In this document: positions 22,981 to 34,978 of the stretch, piece by piece
Layout: every line of letters starts with the position of its first letter
Numbering within the stretch: position 1 is the first letter of the stretch
From: Malania oleifera
Lineage: Eukaryota; Streptophyta; Magnoliopsida; Santalales; Ximeniaceae
Direction of reading: 5' to 3'
Assembly (NCBI RefSeq): GCF_029873635.1
Contig: NC_080422.1
Span: 10,509,764-10,573,763 of the forward strand
Length of the DNA: 64,000 nt
Notes under the pieces: generated by a model
Told to the model about the DNA's origin: nothing
The model's input: only the letters and a program-made list of their open reading frames with translations
Database searches by the model: none
Position numbers and translations under genes: made by a program

Positions 22981-24836
22981 TCACTTGGTCTTCAAGTACC
23001 TAATAATTTTGAAATAAAATATCCAAAATAATAAAGTCTTCAACAAAAGTCTTCCATCAAAAGAAGATGGTCTTTAAGAAATCCCACATGTACCTACAAA
23101 AGAGTTATGAACAATAATGGACATCGGGAGGTTGTTCAAGTGTCACCATATCTGCAAAGGAAATAGACAAGGCATGTTGATCACCATCAATATAGTAGAC
23201 ATTCACGTGTTGCCAATGCAACTACTACCGACTTCCCACATTTGGGGGTAACCAATGCAACCACCACCGACACTCGTGGCGAAGTTGTCTGCAAGTCTAC
23301 TGGAGCTGATTGTTGGTGGAGTTGGTTTGGATTTCATCCCAATCTCAGGGTAAGGCATTTTATTCGGTATTTGTCTTTCCCTCAGTTATAAGAAATACAA
23401 TACACGAAGAAATACTAATATTTTGTTATGGGGTATGTGGTTTTCAGGGTGTTGAATGGAGAACCCTGCGGGTATAGGGCTAGAGTATAGTAGAGACTTT
23501 TCAGAGATAAAGTAAAGGAAACATGCTATGCTAGGAGATTTATTAACGTTATCAGAACTTATATATATGCATGTATACCAAATATTATACAGGATATGAA
23601 TTTTTAAAGTATGTATGGCCTGAGTACATGATATTGTTATGGAGTTTTATGTAGTTTTTCAGTATTTCAAGTTATACAAACATAGTTAGAAAATTACAGA
23701 TTTTATACAGACAAAATATGTGTACATATACAGTTTTATTCAGATGATTACATAGATAGATATATATAACATTATATAGATATTTATTCAGAACAGTATA
23801 TACAGTGTATATAGAAAGCTATGTTTTCCTAAATGCCATAACACTCATGTGATACAGAAAGAAAGTACAGACAAATTATACAGTTATAGCATCAAGATGC
23901 TACATATATTACAATATTTACAGTACAACAATATAGTGTTATGGTTATTTTGGAAATATAATGAAAACAGTATAAAGAGTATAGTATGTATATATATAGT
24001 ATCAGATCCTTGTGGAAAGATTACAGACAGATATAGTACAGATATAGATTATAGAGCACTGTACCGTTGCTAGTACAGATAGAGTGCAACCACATATCTC
24101 AGATAGTGTGTGGGTACCGTCAACCGTGCTCAGAGAGTATGTAGCTCCCCGGTTCGCTGGGTTGAGGGAGCCGATTTGACGAGGTAGTAGCCAGTCCCGC
24201 GCCTAGGAGAGTACGCAGTTTGACTGGGTTAAGGTAGTGTAGGGTATAGTGACTTTCCTGAAGGCTCAACCAGGTTAAGTCCCGCCTACGGGCTGCACAA
24301 CCCTGTCATGAGAGGTCAAATCATGACATACAGAGTCCCAGCGAAAGAACACAGTTATGTATATGTATACAGTTTTACAGTTTTTATCGTATGTAGTATG
24401 TTATAGCATTATGAATGATAAAAAGCTCAGATGATACAACTGTTTTAAGATTTTATACATGTGTTTTATAGATTTGTCAGATCATACAGTTTTAAATACT
24501 ATTATTACAATTTTATAACTCGGTCGCCACACACTAGTAATAGCATATTTCCACTTACTGAGCGTCGACTCACCCCATTACTTTAACATTTTTTCAAGTG
24601 AGTCAGCTAGGCGAGCAGATCAGACTCGCGGATAGAGATCACTTGGTCACCCTATTTATAGGGTAAGTTTTGTGTAGGGTTTTGTATTTTTGGGTAGTTG
24701 ACACTGGAGAGAGAGAGGTATTATGTAGCTATGATTGAAAATACTGTATTTTGGTATTATATATATATATATATATGTATATATGGTTATGTGATTTATG
24801 TTTCCCGCTGCATAGGGGTGTCCATTATATTCAAAT

Positions 24837-27088
24837 TGTTGACCTTATTGGTCACGCTGGTTTTGATTATGACAAATACTCATTGTATCTAATGAGCGTT
24901 TGAGTTTTTGTGCAGGAATCAAGAATGATAAGATCAAGATGTGCACAAAAGCAAGAAAGGCTTGAAGACAATTTCATAACTCTTAATTGTAATAATGTTC
25001 AGTAAAATTGTCTGTAATAGTAATTAGGGTTCTTCGGTTTGTAATAAGCACACACATCACAAACATGATTTAATTTGCAAGCTCAAACGGAACCGTAGAA
25101 AGACCTTAGGGTGAACCTTCGGTCGACCGACGACCGACACCGGACTTTTTCGGTGATCTCAAATTGGACCCCAAAGTGACCTTAGGACACACACATATTC
25201 ACATATATTTGTTGGACACTTGAATAGGAATTGTTTGGGTAGATACGGGACCGAAATGCACACTTGGTGTACTTTCGGTCGACCGGCCAATTCAGTTCAA
25301 TTTGGCCCGGTCGATCGAAACTGGTCCGGGTCAACTATTTGACCCAGGCCCGGTCGACCGAGACCTTATAGGTCATTTGACCTCGGTCGACCGAACCACC
25401 TGGGAGTCAACAGTTTGACCTCCCGGTCAACCGACCAGATTTGTACTCCAACTACCTGGTCGACCGAGGGGTCTTGGGAGAATTCCTAGCGGTATGGTCG
25501 ACCGAGCCATACAGTTCAAAAAGGCCCCGGTCGACCGAACCTCGGTCTTTTTGAAAATCGCCCTTGCCCGGTCGACCGACCACTCAGTTCAAAATGCCCC
25601 CCGTCGACCGAGCTACTTGAGTCCCGGTCGACCGAGACACTTTTGGTCAACCGGACCTCTCGGGTTGTTCCCATTTTTACCGTGGTTAATATTTTTCTAA
25701 ACAGGGTTAAAATGTCTTAAACATCATTAAAATTTTCTAAAAATACCCTATAGGTCCCCAACGGTCATATTTTCTCCCTTGCCTATATATACAAGTTCAT
25801 TTAAGAAAATTAAGAGAGGATTAGCCACTTTGATTAGGGAAAATTCTTTGAAAATCCAAAACCCTATAATACTCATTCTTAAGCCTCCTACACTCATACT
25901 TACCTTCTCATACAAATTAAACCCTTTGTAAGTTGATTGAGTGCTAGTCTAAGTAGGTTTGCTCTCCCATTCATATTTGATTGTTTTATTATCCTTGAGA
26001 GCTAAACCTTGAGTATTCTTAGGGGACTTTATTAATAAGTCTATCCTAAGAAAACTTTGATAGATCTTCTAAGATTTGCACCTCCATTGCAACATCTTAA
26101 GAAGATTGTATTTGTATTTTGGTTGCAAAACGTTTTCAAATATCTATTGTGTTATTAATCTTGAAAATATTTGATGAGATATTTGCTAGTGTGATAAAAT
26201 CTTTGTTGAATACTCGTTAACTCATATATCTTTTGCTGAATACAAAGATTGAATATCCTTTTGCAAACCAAACTTATACGTTGCTAGAGCTTCATATACA
26301 TATGTATATTGAGAAAACTTGTTGATTGAAATATATGAAGTCTAAATGATATCTTTGTTTGAGCACTTAGATTGAATATCCTGTGATACAAAGATCATTT
26401 AGGTTTACACTCTCACGTACGCATTACACTGATAGTAAATCTATTTGAGAGTTGACATCTTAGACCACACTGAGCTTACAAATTATTTCATATTTGTGGT
26501 GTATATTATTGCGCGAGTTTGGGTACATATCTGCTTTACTTGAAAGCACAATCACTGTACCATTTCAGTATAATACACATTGGTTGTATTTCCAGGCACT
26601 AGCCTGAAGAGGGAGACTAGCCCTGGAATAGTCCCGAATTGGCTTAGACCCGGTTAGGAAAGTTAGGTGCATCGTCCTGTTAAGGCGTGTAGGTTGAGGT
26701 CAGCCCCGCTAATTGACCTAGTTAAGGTTGAGGTCAGCCCTGTGATAATTTGACCTGGTTGTAAACGGTGCCGCTCCACCCTTAAGTGAGCTATTAGTGG
26801 AATCCTCTAGCTTGCGAGCTTGAGGCGGGGACGTAGGCACGGTTGGCCGAACCCCGATAACATATCGTGTGTTCATTTATATTTCCGCACTTTATATTTA
26901 CCGCACATGTATGTTATGGGTGAATGATGCGTATGACTTAAATTTCACATTATACTTATATACGCATTTGAAAATTGAATAGGCAGACCCTAGGTTGTGT
27001 ATATACTGTTGTTTATCCGGTTCAACCTAGGTGATAAATTTTAAAATTCCAATTCACCCCCCCTCTTGGCAATACACCAATTCTAACA
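24837..27088 (+). mobile_element. Solo LTR F1 (SIRE-type copia) in LTR E
   Basis: 2,252 bp, starting tgttgaccttattgg and ending caccaattctaaca, with a perfect TSD caaat at 24832-24836 and 27089-27093. It is the same family as the split LTR at 49459-60819, which has an adjacent PBS and a copia gag and so identifies the family. It contains an array of GGTCGACCG palindromes (about 25110-25650) and a near-repeat of gaggtcagccc (about 26697 and 26740). Confidence 0.9.
25110..25650. repeat. GGTCGACCG palindrome array in copia LTR F1
   Basis: More than a dozen copies of cggtcgaccga or one-base variants, spaced roughly 20-60 bp, with variable sequence between. A more decayed array occupies the same place in the relative at 49459 (about 49760-50330). 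Confidence 0.9.
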
Positions 27089-27145
27089 CAAATATTGGAG
27101 TAATTTGTTATTATAAAAAAAATGGTGAATTTTGAGGATGTTACA

Positions 27146-29349
27146 TACAAGCCCTTTCATGTCAGTCTAATATGATGTTTAGGGTCCTGGTAGAGTTGTA
27201 TCCAAGTTGTGTTTCCAATACTTTGTAACCTTTGTGGATGATTATTAAAGAATGACTTAGCTATTTTGAACAAAAGATCATTTTGAGTTATTTCATATAT
27301 TTTGTGCCTTTTTTCTGAAGTAAAGACTCAATTTGGTTTTCTAGTTTAAATACTTCAAAGAGATAATGCTAAAGAGTAATTAAGTTCACAATTCACTACT
27401 TATATGACTTAGTTTGGTATTGTCCATCAATCATTCTATGTATACACTGCATAACAAAATGGGGTTGCAGAGAGGAAAAATAAAAATATCTTAGAAATCA
27501 CTCACACATTACTTTATCAAATGCATGTACCTAAAGTTTTTTGGGGTGATGTTGCACTTTCTGCTTGCTATATGATCAATAAGATGTCATCCTCTGCTCT
27601 TAATGGTAAATTCCCCTACTCCATTCTCTTTCCTAATTCATATTTATTCTCTCTCCCTCCTCGTATATTCGAGTGTGTGCCCCTTGATCATCAACTAACT
27701 CCTAGGATGGATAAGTTGGATCCTAGTGCTATAAAATGTCTTTCTTGGCTTACTTATATGCTCAAAAGGGATATTATTGTTACAGTCCTATGCTACATCG
27801 CTTCTTTATTTCTGCCGATGTTACCTTCCTTGAGTCTACACCTTAAGACACCCAACTCCTAAGTGCTTTTGAGCTTAATGAGTCTCTGCCTCTGCCTAAT
27901 CTTCCAGATTCTACTTTATTGTCCTTGCCCACCCAACCATCTGAGTCCCCATATAGTTCGATTTCTTCTTATCGTCTTGATCATCCTAATTTAAAAGTGT
28001 ATTCATGACAACGACTCCAAGGAAGAGAGTCCCCTCTAGTTTCTACTTCCACACCTTTGGTTTCCTCGTTTGATGATCATATTTCCCATGATGTTGATCC
28101 TCCCATTGCTATTCAGAAAGGTAAATGCACATGTACCCAACATTCCATTTCCAAATATGTTTTTTATGACTTCTTATCACCATATTATTATTGTTTCGTT
28201 ACTTTTCTATCATCTATTACCTTCCTAAATCTATTTCGGAAGCCTTAGCCCATTTTGGGTGAAGGAATTCTATGGTTGAAGAGATGAATGCTTTATAGGA
28301 CAATGGCACTAGGGACTTTGTACCTTTTCCTCCTGACAAGTTAGTAGTTGGTTGTCATTGGGTATACACTTTAAAAGTCAACCCTAATGGTTCTATGGTT
28401 GGTCTAAAGGCCCATATTATTTCTAAAGGGTATACTCAACTGTATGGTTTGGGTTATTTTGGCACCTTTTCTCCAGTTGCCAAGCTTACACCAGTATGTC
28501 TATTCATCTCCTTCGCTACTGTTTGTCATTGGCCATTACATCAATTAGATGTGAAGAATGCCTTCTTGCATAATGATTTTGAGGAGAAGGTCTATATGGA
28601 GCAACCTCCTAGGTTTGTTGCTCAATGGGAGTCAGATTAGTTTTTCGGCTTAAAAAGAAACTATATGGTTTAAAATAGTCTCCTAGAGCATGGTTTGGTC
28701 ATTTCAGTGTTGTAGTTCTTTAGTCCAGTATTTAATGGTTTGTAGTGGATCATTATGTATTTTATCATCATACTATGTGATGATGATAAAGGTACCTAGA
28801 GTCTTAAACTTTTTAATACAAACTAAGTTTCAAATCAAAGATTTGGAACTGTGGAAATACTTCTTGGGTATAAAAGTATCTAGATCCAACATGGGAACTA
28901 TTTTGTCATAGAGGAAGTATGTCCTTGATCTGTTGGATGAAACATGATTGTTAGGATCCAAACCGATTTTTACACCCATAGATCCTGATAGCAAGCAAGT
29001 GCTAGATACAGGTGATTTGCTACCTCATCCTAGATAATACTAGAGACTTGCTCAAAAGTTGAATTATCTCAGTCACTCTATCGAGTATATCATTTGTAAT
29101 AATTGTTGGGGGTCAATTTCTAGATTCTTTGAGAACAAGCCATTGGAACGTAGTAGTTCACATCTTAAGATATCTCAAAGGTGCATCTGGGAAATATCTT
29201 TTATATCGTGATTAGGGTCACACTTATATCCATGGATATACAGATGTAGATTAGGTTGGGTCGCCTTCTGACTAGAGATCCGCAATCAGGTACTATATAT
29301 TGTTTGGCGGTAATTTTGTTTCTTGGAAGAGTAAAAAACAAATTGTGGT
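27146..29349 (+). pseudogene. Copia element 1: integrase and RT fragments
   Basis: Starts inside integrase: FVTFVDDY near 27220, then NGVAER-type remains and HVPKVFWGDVALSACYMINK at 27524-27583, all typical copia integrase. RT follows: KGYTQLYGLGYFGTFSPVAK (28428-28487), LHQLDVKNAFLHNDFEEKVY, the copia strand order with the D of the DVKNAFLHG block. It reaches the RNase H region at 29349 (FVSWKSKKQIV), where a solo LTR interrupts it. The 5' half (LTR, gag, protease) is missing because LTR E abuts at 27145. Stops and frameshifts throughout. Confidence 0.85.
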
Positions 29350-29790
29350 TGTAACGCATTGTTTTTTTTTTTTTTTTTTTCGGTCAAATTCCTCGGATAC
29401 CATAACAATGATAATAAATTCCACTTGGATCCAAGGTGGGGTACCTGAGATATACCTGTCCATATCCATATTCTATCTATGCAACGAAAAACATAACCCA
29501 ATTAAACTTTAAGTACAATACCAAAGCACTACTGTCTCCCAAAAATATCCATACCAACCCCCAAAAATCATCAAATCCTCAAAGTCTATACAAACATATA
29601 CCTAGTCCCAAAATGGAAACATGCCCTAATCAACAAAAATCTACTCCTCTGCTATTTCGGAGTTCGGTCCGCCTGACACCCCGTATTTCTTGAAATGTTA
29701 AGATCTATGGGGTGAGACACCTCTCAGTAAGCGGGGGAATAAATTATTATTAGTATGTGGCAATAAAATTTAGTGTATTACATCATTTTC

Positions 29791-29837
<47 letters not shown>

Positions 29838-31140
29838 CATACATCTGTAACAATATATTATTCTCAAAATATAATCATTCTCAACAAATATTTATGAGTA
29901 CAAAGTAACATATCTATCAAAGTACAATCATATAAGTGCATCGTGTCTGTAATGAGAAAACTCATTCATATCATCGTCATGTAATAACCCCACATGACCA
30001 GGTTGTGTGGCTCAAAGGTAGGACTTAACCCTGGTTGGTCTATCAGGCTAAGTCAAAATACCTCGTCTATGGTACGATTGGCCAACCACAGCCTGGTCCG
30101 AACCCAAGGGCACTCAACATCTCTCCAAAGGCTCAATCAACTTCCATTACCAACACGCTCCCTAAGTTGTGTGGTTGCACTAACTCAATCACTAGCAACG
30201 GTACTATGCTCTCATATCATTAAACAACTAGGCTCTCATATCATTAAACAACTAGGTTCTCATATCCATCACTCGTTATACATATAAGTTTATTTCTAAA
30301 AATTTCCATTTCTCATAAATATACTCAAGCTCATGAGTATCCATGTGTATGTATCACATCTTGTCTATAACTCATGGCTCATTTCTCATAAATATGCACA
30401 AGCCCATGAGTATCCATGTGTATGTATCACATTTTGTTTGTAACTCATGGTTGTACATCATATCTAATTAAAACATGTCTATAAAAAATCTCATTTCATC
30501 GTATCAGTGTAAAACATATCTATACATATCTCATCTCAACATAGCTGCTTACATCATATCTGTTTATATCTCAATGTAAACCCCATTTCATCATATAAAA
30601 TATTCACAGATTTATTTCTCAGTGATCACACTCGTTTCTCATGCCACATAGATTTTCAATAATATTTAACCATATAATAATTATCCAGTAAAACATTGGT
30701 TATTTCCAAAACTACCATTTCATATATATATATATATACCTGATAAGTCAGAAAATTCACATATAATATTTTCATATCATACTTCAATTTAATCAGTTAA
30801 ATTTCTCTAAAGTCCTGACATAATTTATTCCTCTTACCTATTTCCTGAGGAAACGCTCGCAGGGATGCAAAATCAACGCGTGCGGTGTTTGCACAAAACC
30901 CTGTATTCCACAAATCCTAATTTAGTCAGCTCAACCCCAGCATGCATACCACCCTAGTATTCCTAAGTCCACACAAATCAAATAACTAATTAAGCTTAAG
31001 ACAACTCCCTTATCCTAATTTTGGAGTGGTGCATGGGATCCTCAAAACACGAATTTGTCCTGGTTAACTTGATGAGGATCGCAGCTAGGCCTTAAAAACA
31101 GTGTTTGATCGTCAATCTGGGGCGTTTGGAGTGAAAAAAT

Positions 31141-31196
<56 letters not shown>

Positions 31197-31473
31197 CTAA
31201 TATTTACAAAGAAAAGATGACATGCAACCTTATATAACTTTCTGTCCGTGAGCAAAATCGTCGACAGTTTTCTTAGGCTCTCTAAAACCATCAACGGTTT
31301 GGTCTTTAACCAAACCGAATTTTAACTAATTTACCTTTACCTGGCTACGGTAACATGAAACCGTCAATGGTTTTCTGAGCTCCCATCAAACCATCGACGA
31401 TTTGGTCTTCACCAAACCATTCTCCCTCTTTTCCTTATTCATATTTATACTTATTATTTTTCGGGTCCCTACA
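29350..31473 (-). mobile_element. Solo LTR B2 in Copia element 1
   Basis: 2,124 bp, ends tgtaacgcattg and gggtccctaca, with a perfect TSD gtggt at 29345-29349 and 31474-31478. Removing it rejoins copia RNase H codons across the gap (KQIV with VARSSAKSEY). Same family as B1 at 4531-8267: GA tract (31143-31194), TA tract (29796-29833), the ggggtgagacacctctcagt block (about 29710) and accgtcaatggtttt/accatcgacgattt repeats near the right end, which is the U3 side, so orientation is minus. Confidence 0.92.
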
Positions 31474-31478
31474 GTGGT

Positions 31479-31841
31479 GGCTAGGTCAAGTGCTAAATCA
31501 GAATATAGAGCTATGACTCATACTACTTGTGAGCTTGTTTGGTTAAATAACATGTAAAAAGAATTGGATATTTAAAATTCTCAGCCTATGAAGTTGATGT
31601 GTGATAATCAAGATACTTTTCATTTTGCCTCAAATATGGTCTTTCATAAGCAAATGAAATACATTTAAGTTGATTGCTACTTTGTTCAGGAGAAACTTGT
31701 GCAAAAGCTCATTACTACCACTTATGTGAAGTCTAATATGCAGCTTGTTGATTTGTTTACCAAAATTTTGGGTGCTTGTGTTAAATTTATTTTTAATAGG
31801 CTAGGATTATATGATATTTATGTTTTAGCTTAAGAGGGAGT
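31479..31841 (+). pseudogene. Copia element 1: RNase H end
   Basis: Continues from 29349 with ARSSAKSEYRAMTHTTCELV, the copia RNase H ending, then a decayed tail. An agagggagtgt purine tract at about 31833-31843 would be the polypurine tract before the 3' LTR. Confidence 0.8.
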
Positions 31842-32295
31842 GTTAAAGGTTATTATTAAATGTGTTAGTATGTTAATTAGTGAGAGTTAGTAAAAGTATT
31901 ACTGTTATTAGGATGTATTTATTTGAATTATGAATAGAAGGAAGAGACCTGTCGCAACATCTTGAAGAAGGGTTCGAAGTGGCGAGGGGTGATAATAATA
32001 ATAGTTCGATGGAGTTATCACTGACTTGTTATTTTCCTAAGTGCATTAGTTCACCTAATTACTACTTGTTGATTGGTCTCTAGACTAATCCTAAGGCCAA
32101 GGAACCAGTAGTCTCAGTCTGCTTTTACCAAAGTAAGGATTGGGAGTATATTTATATAAGGGGAAGGTATTCACACCCCTTGTACACCTATTCTATGAAC
32201 AATACCTAATTAACTATGACTTATCCCAATTTGAATCATATGGTCCTTAATTAAATCCTAAACAATCCAATAAATTTTAAAATTTCAAAAGACTT
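31842..32295 (+). other. Probable 3' LTR remains of Copia element 1 and unassigned sequence
   Basis: tgttaaaggttatt follows the purine tract directly, as a copia 3' LTR would. The right end and a partner LTR were not found. A tatttatataagg TATA-like string occurs near 32150. Nothing else was recognised before Copia element 2 starts. Confidence 0.4.
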
Positions 32296-34292
32296 GAAGT
32301 GTGAGACTGTATGCAGAATTGCCTAAGATGTTTTAGGCAGATGCAGTTAACATGACCTATCATATTATTGACAGGTCACCCTCTATGAAGCTAGATTGTA
32401 AAATGGTTAAGGAAGTTTGGACATGTTAGGAGGTTTACTACTCTACATTAAGTATCTTTGGTTCTCCAGTATACACTTAAATTCCTAGTGATCTTTGGTC
32501 CAAAATAGACCCTAAATCTAGGTGCATTTTCATTGATTATACAAAAAGGGGTTAAAGGGTTCAAGTTGTGGGATCTAGAGGACAAGAAAGTATTTATGAG
32601 TAGAGATGTGCAAAGAAATAATGCTGACAAGAAGGGACTAGGGGTGCAAGTGGAGCTTGGTAGACTCCACTTGGTAGACAACAAAAGCAGCAACCAAAGG
32701 TGTCCTCGGTTAAGCAACACAATCAGCAACAATTAGATGAGCATAGTGTAGCTACTAATAGACCCACAAGCATTATCGATGCACCACAGACATTGGTTTT
32801 GAGAATATGGTCTCCTTTGCTCTAGTAAGTGGTAGTAGAGATCCATATTCTTTCCAAGATGCAATTTCAGGTCTAGAGAGAAATAGGTGGATGGAAGCTA
32901 TAATGGAAGTGGTGGAGTCTTCAAATAAAAATCAGACTTAGGAGTTGGTAGAACATTCTAAGAGAAGGAAAAAAAAATAGGATGCAAATGGGTGTTCATG
33001 AAGAAAAATGATATTTAAGAAAGAGATATTAAATGATTTAGCACCTAACTAGTGGAAAAAGAGTACTCTCAAAGGAAAAGGATAGACTATGATCATGTAT
33101 TATTTTTGGGTGCCCAACATACCTCCAATAAGGTTTTACTAGCCATGCAACTCAATTTGATTTTGGAGTTAAAGTAGTTGGATGTTAAAACAACATTTAT
33201 CCATGGTGACTTAGAATAGAAAATTTATATGGAAAAATCATAAGGTTTTAAGGAACCTGGGAAGGAGCATTATGCTTACAAGTTGAGGAAATCATTGTAT
33301 AGTCTGAAGTAATCACCAAAGCAATGGTACAAATGTTATTAAGTAAGAAATTTGAGATTAAGAATCTTGGTGCTACAAAGATGATCATTGGGATGGAAAC
33401 AAGAAGAGACCAAAAAGATTGGAAGCTTCGAGTCTCTCAAAAGGGTTATATAGAGAATGTGTGGGAGCGATTTAGAATGAGCAATGCTAAGCCAATGTTT
33501 AGCCCATCGGCAAATCATTTCAACCTATCTTCAACACAATGCCCACAATCAGAGGAGGATGTAAAGGAGATCTCAAGGGTACCGTACACCAATGTAGTGG
33601 GTTGCTTGATGTATGTCACGGTTTGTAATCATCTGAATATAACACATGCAATTAGTATAGTAAGTTTATAGAAAATCCAAGTAATAAGCATTATAGTGCT
33701 TTGAAGTGGGTCCTCGGGTACTTGAAAGGCACTGGAGATTTTGGCATTATGGTTGGTACATGACATAATTCAACTTTAGTATAGGGACTCATTGATGCAG
33801 ATTATGCAAGAGATTTGGATGACAAGAGGTCCACAACAGGTTATGTATACAATATGGCAAATGGACCTACTTTTATAAACCAATTTTATAGTTAGTTGTT
33901 GCATTAACTGCAACTGAGGCAAAGTACATGGCAAATAGAGACCACAAGGGGAAGTTATGTTGTTGAAGGGATTGGTAACTGGACTTAGCATAATGCTGCA
34001 AACTATTCATTTGCATTGTGACGGTCAAACTGTCATTCATTTAGCAATGAATCAAGTCTATCATGTTAGAACAAAGTACCTTGTGGTCAAATACCACAAG
34101 ATACAAAAGTTAATTGCTACTAATAGGATTCAGTTGGTTACAGTGGCTACACAAGAACATGCAGCTGATATGTTGACAAAAATTTTACTAAAGAGAAGCT
34201 CTCGCATTGCTTAAACTTACTCCATATTGCTAGTTGTTGAATTAGTAATGTGCAACTTCAAGCGGAGGTATAGGTCTCGAAGCTCCAAGGGG
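32296..34292 (+). pseudogene. Copia element 2: integrase end, RT and RNase H fragments
   Basis: Begins in the integrase C-terminal region (DRSPSMKLDCKMVKEVWTC near 32371-32427), followed by the IFIDYTKRG region near 32531. RT/RNase H follow: KKFEIKNLGATKMIIGMETR (33342-33401), SQKGYIENVWERFRMSNAKP, SRVPYTNVVGCLMYVT (33577-33624), and the C-terminal VATQEHAADMLTKIL (34144-34188). Type is Tork-like copia. The 5' end is absent and stops are frequent. Confidence 0.8.
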
Positions 34293-34978
34293 GTGAATAT
34301 TCTCCAAGGTGGAAATAGTTGAGTTATGACTTATATTCAAAAGGGTTTAACTATTTGAAATTTGTTATAAGTGGGAGGTTTCATGATGTAGGACGGGAAT
34401 GATCGGCCTAGTCCTATAGTTCGACCCTCACACAAGCGCATACACTCAAAACACTTTGGATTAAGAATTTAATTAACCAACATAAACATCATAAATTATG
34501 CTATATTTCACATGTTGTCACCATTTCGGCAAAGGAAACAATCAAGATCTGTTGATCCCCATCATTTCATGCAGAGGGTGAAGGAGCCCGTAGGGCCCTT
34601 ACGCTTTCCACAGGATAAACCTCCCTATCTACTTAAACTAAACCTTGCAAGGGTGCGTCGGGGGGGGGGGGGGGGTGTTGGAACAAGATCCCCCCCTGCA
34701 ATATCGTATGATATGTTTTAAGTAGTTTAATTATGTGGTCATATGAGGGAATTTTGTCGTTTTAACATGAGGCTATATATAAATATTTGTACCCAAGGAT
34801 TAAAATCCTAAGATAGTTTTCGTTTGATGCTATAGTCAAAATTGTGCAAAGGCTTTGCGAACGTAGGCACATTGTCGAACAATGTAAATTCATTCTATTC
34901 TTCTTCTTTTACTCTTTTGATTTCTATTTTCATATTATTGTGTGTGTATTCATAATCTTAGGGCGCAATTTCACTACA
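34293..34978 (+). repeat. Probable 3' LTR of Copia element 2, split by a mini solo LTR
   Basis: Follows a purine-rich ccaagggggtga tract. It contains ggctatatataaatatt (TATA-like, about 34771) and the block gaacgtaggcacattgtcg (34859-34877), which is widespread in U5 of plant copia LTRs. A G16 homopolymer sits at 34660-34675. The ends are approximate. Confidence 0.5.
34384..34564 (-). mobile_element. 181-bp solo LTR A2, short form of chromovirus A LTR
   Basis: Starts tgatgtaggacggg and ends gatccccatca, with a perfect TSD tttca at 34379-34383 and 34565-34569. Its two halves match the two ends of the 1.25-kb A LTR (774-2025); the middle kilobase is absent, with the junction near 34518 (cacatgttg|tcacc). 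Confidence 0.85.

Larger units (their letters stand above)
774..23189 (-). mobile_element. Ty3/gypsy chromovirus A (minus strand, with nested insertions)
   Basis: A full-span chromovirus read right to left: 5' LTR 19802-23189, primer-binding site 19790-19801, gag 19672-18737 and 9701-9251, protease 9250-8780, RT 8590-8273 and 4530-4080, RNase H about 3990-3690, integrase about 3420-2700, chromodomain-like end 2430-2100, 3' LTR 774-2025. It is split by a solo LTR (4531-8267), a 9-kb LTR element (9707-18731) and a further solo LTR in its 5' LTR (20859-22980). Each insertion has a 5-bp TSD, and removing it rejoins the reading or LTR sequence. Numerous stops and frameshifts: non-functional. The outer flanks do not show a matching TSD (see findings). 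Confidence 0.85.
19802..23189 (-). repeat. 5' LTR of chromovirus A, split by a solo LTR
   Basis: About 1,260 bp of LTR once the insertion 20859-22980 and one TSD copy are removed. It matches 774-2025 from the caaccctcacacaagcac block to the ggaaatagacaa block. It ends ttgatcaccatca at 23189. Confidence 0.8.
23190..27145 (+). mobile_element. Truncated LTR E (gypsy, plus orientation), split by a copia solo LTR
   Basis: From about 23290 (gagctgattgttgg... catcccaa... gggtaaggc) the sequence follows the post-U3 part of the Tekay-like LTR at 58313. Blocks include gggctgcacaaccctgtcatg (24290-24310 area) and a ctgagcgtcgactcacccca block (about 24559), ending gaggatgttaca at 27145. The U3 part is missing: element A's LTR abuts it at 23189/23190. 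A SIRE-type solo LTR sits at 24837-27088. No coding sequence was recognised. Confidence 0.7.

Noticed and set aside
25110-25650. CRISPR-like or satellite array from the GGTCGACCG repeats
   Set aside because: The core is only 9-11 bp with irregular spacing, and lies within a solo LTR with clear TSDs.
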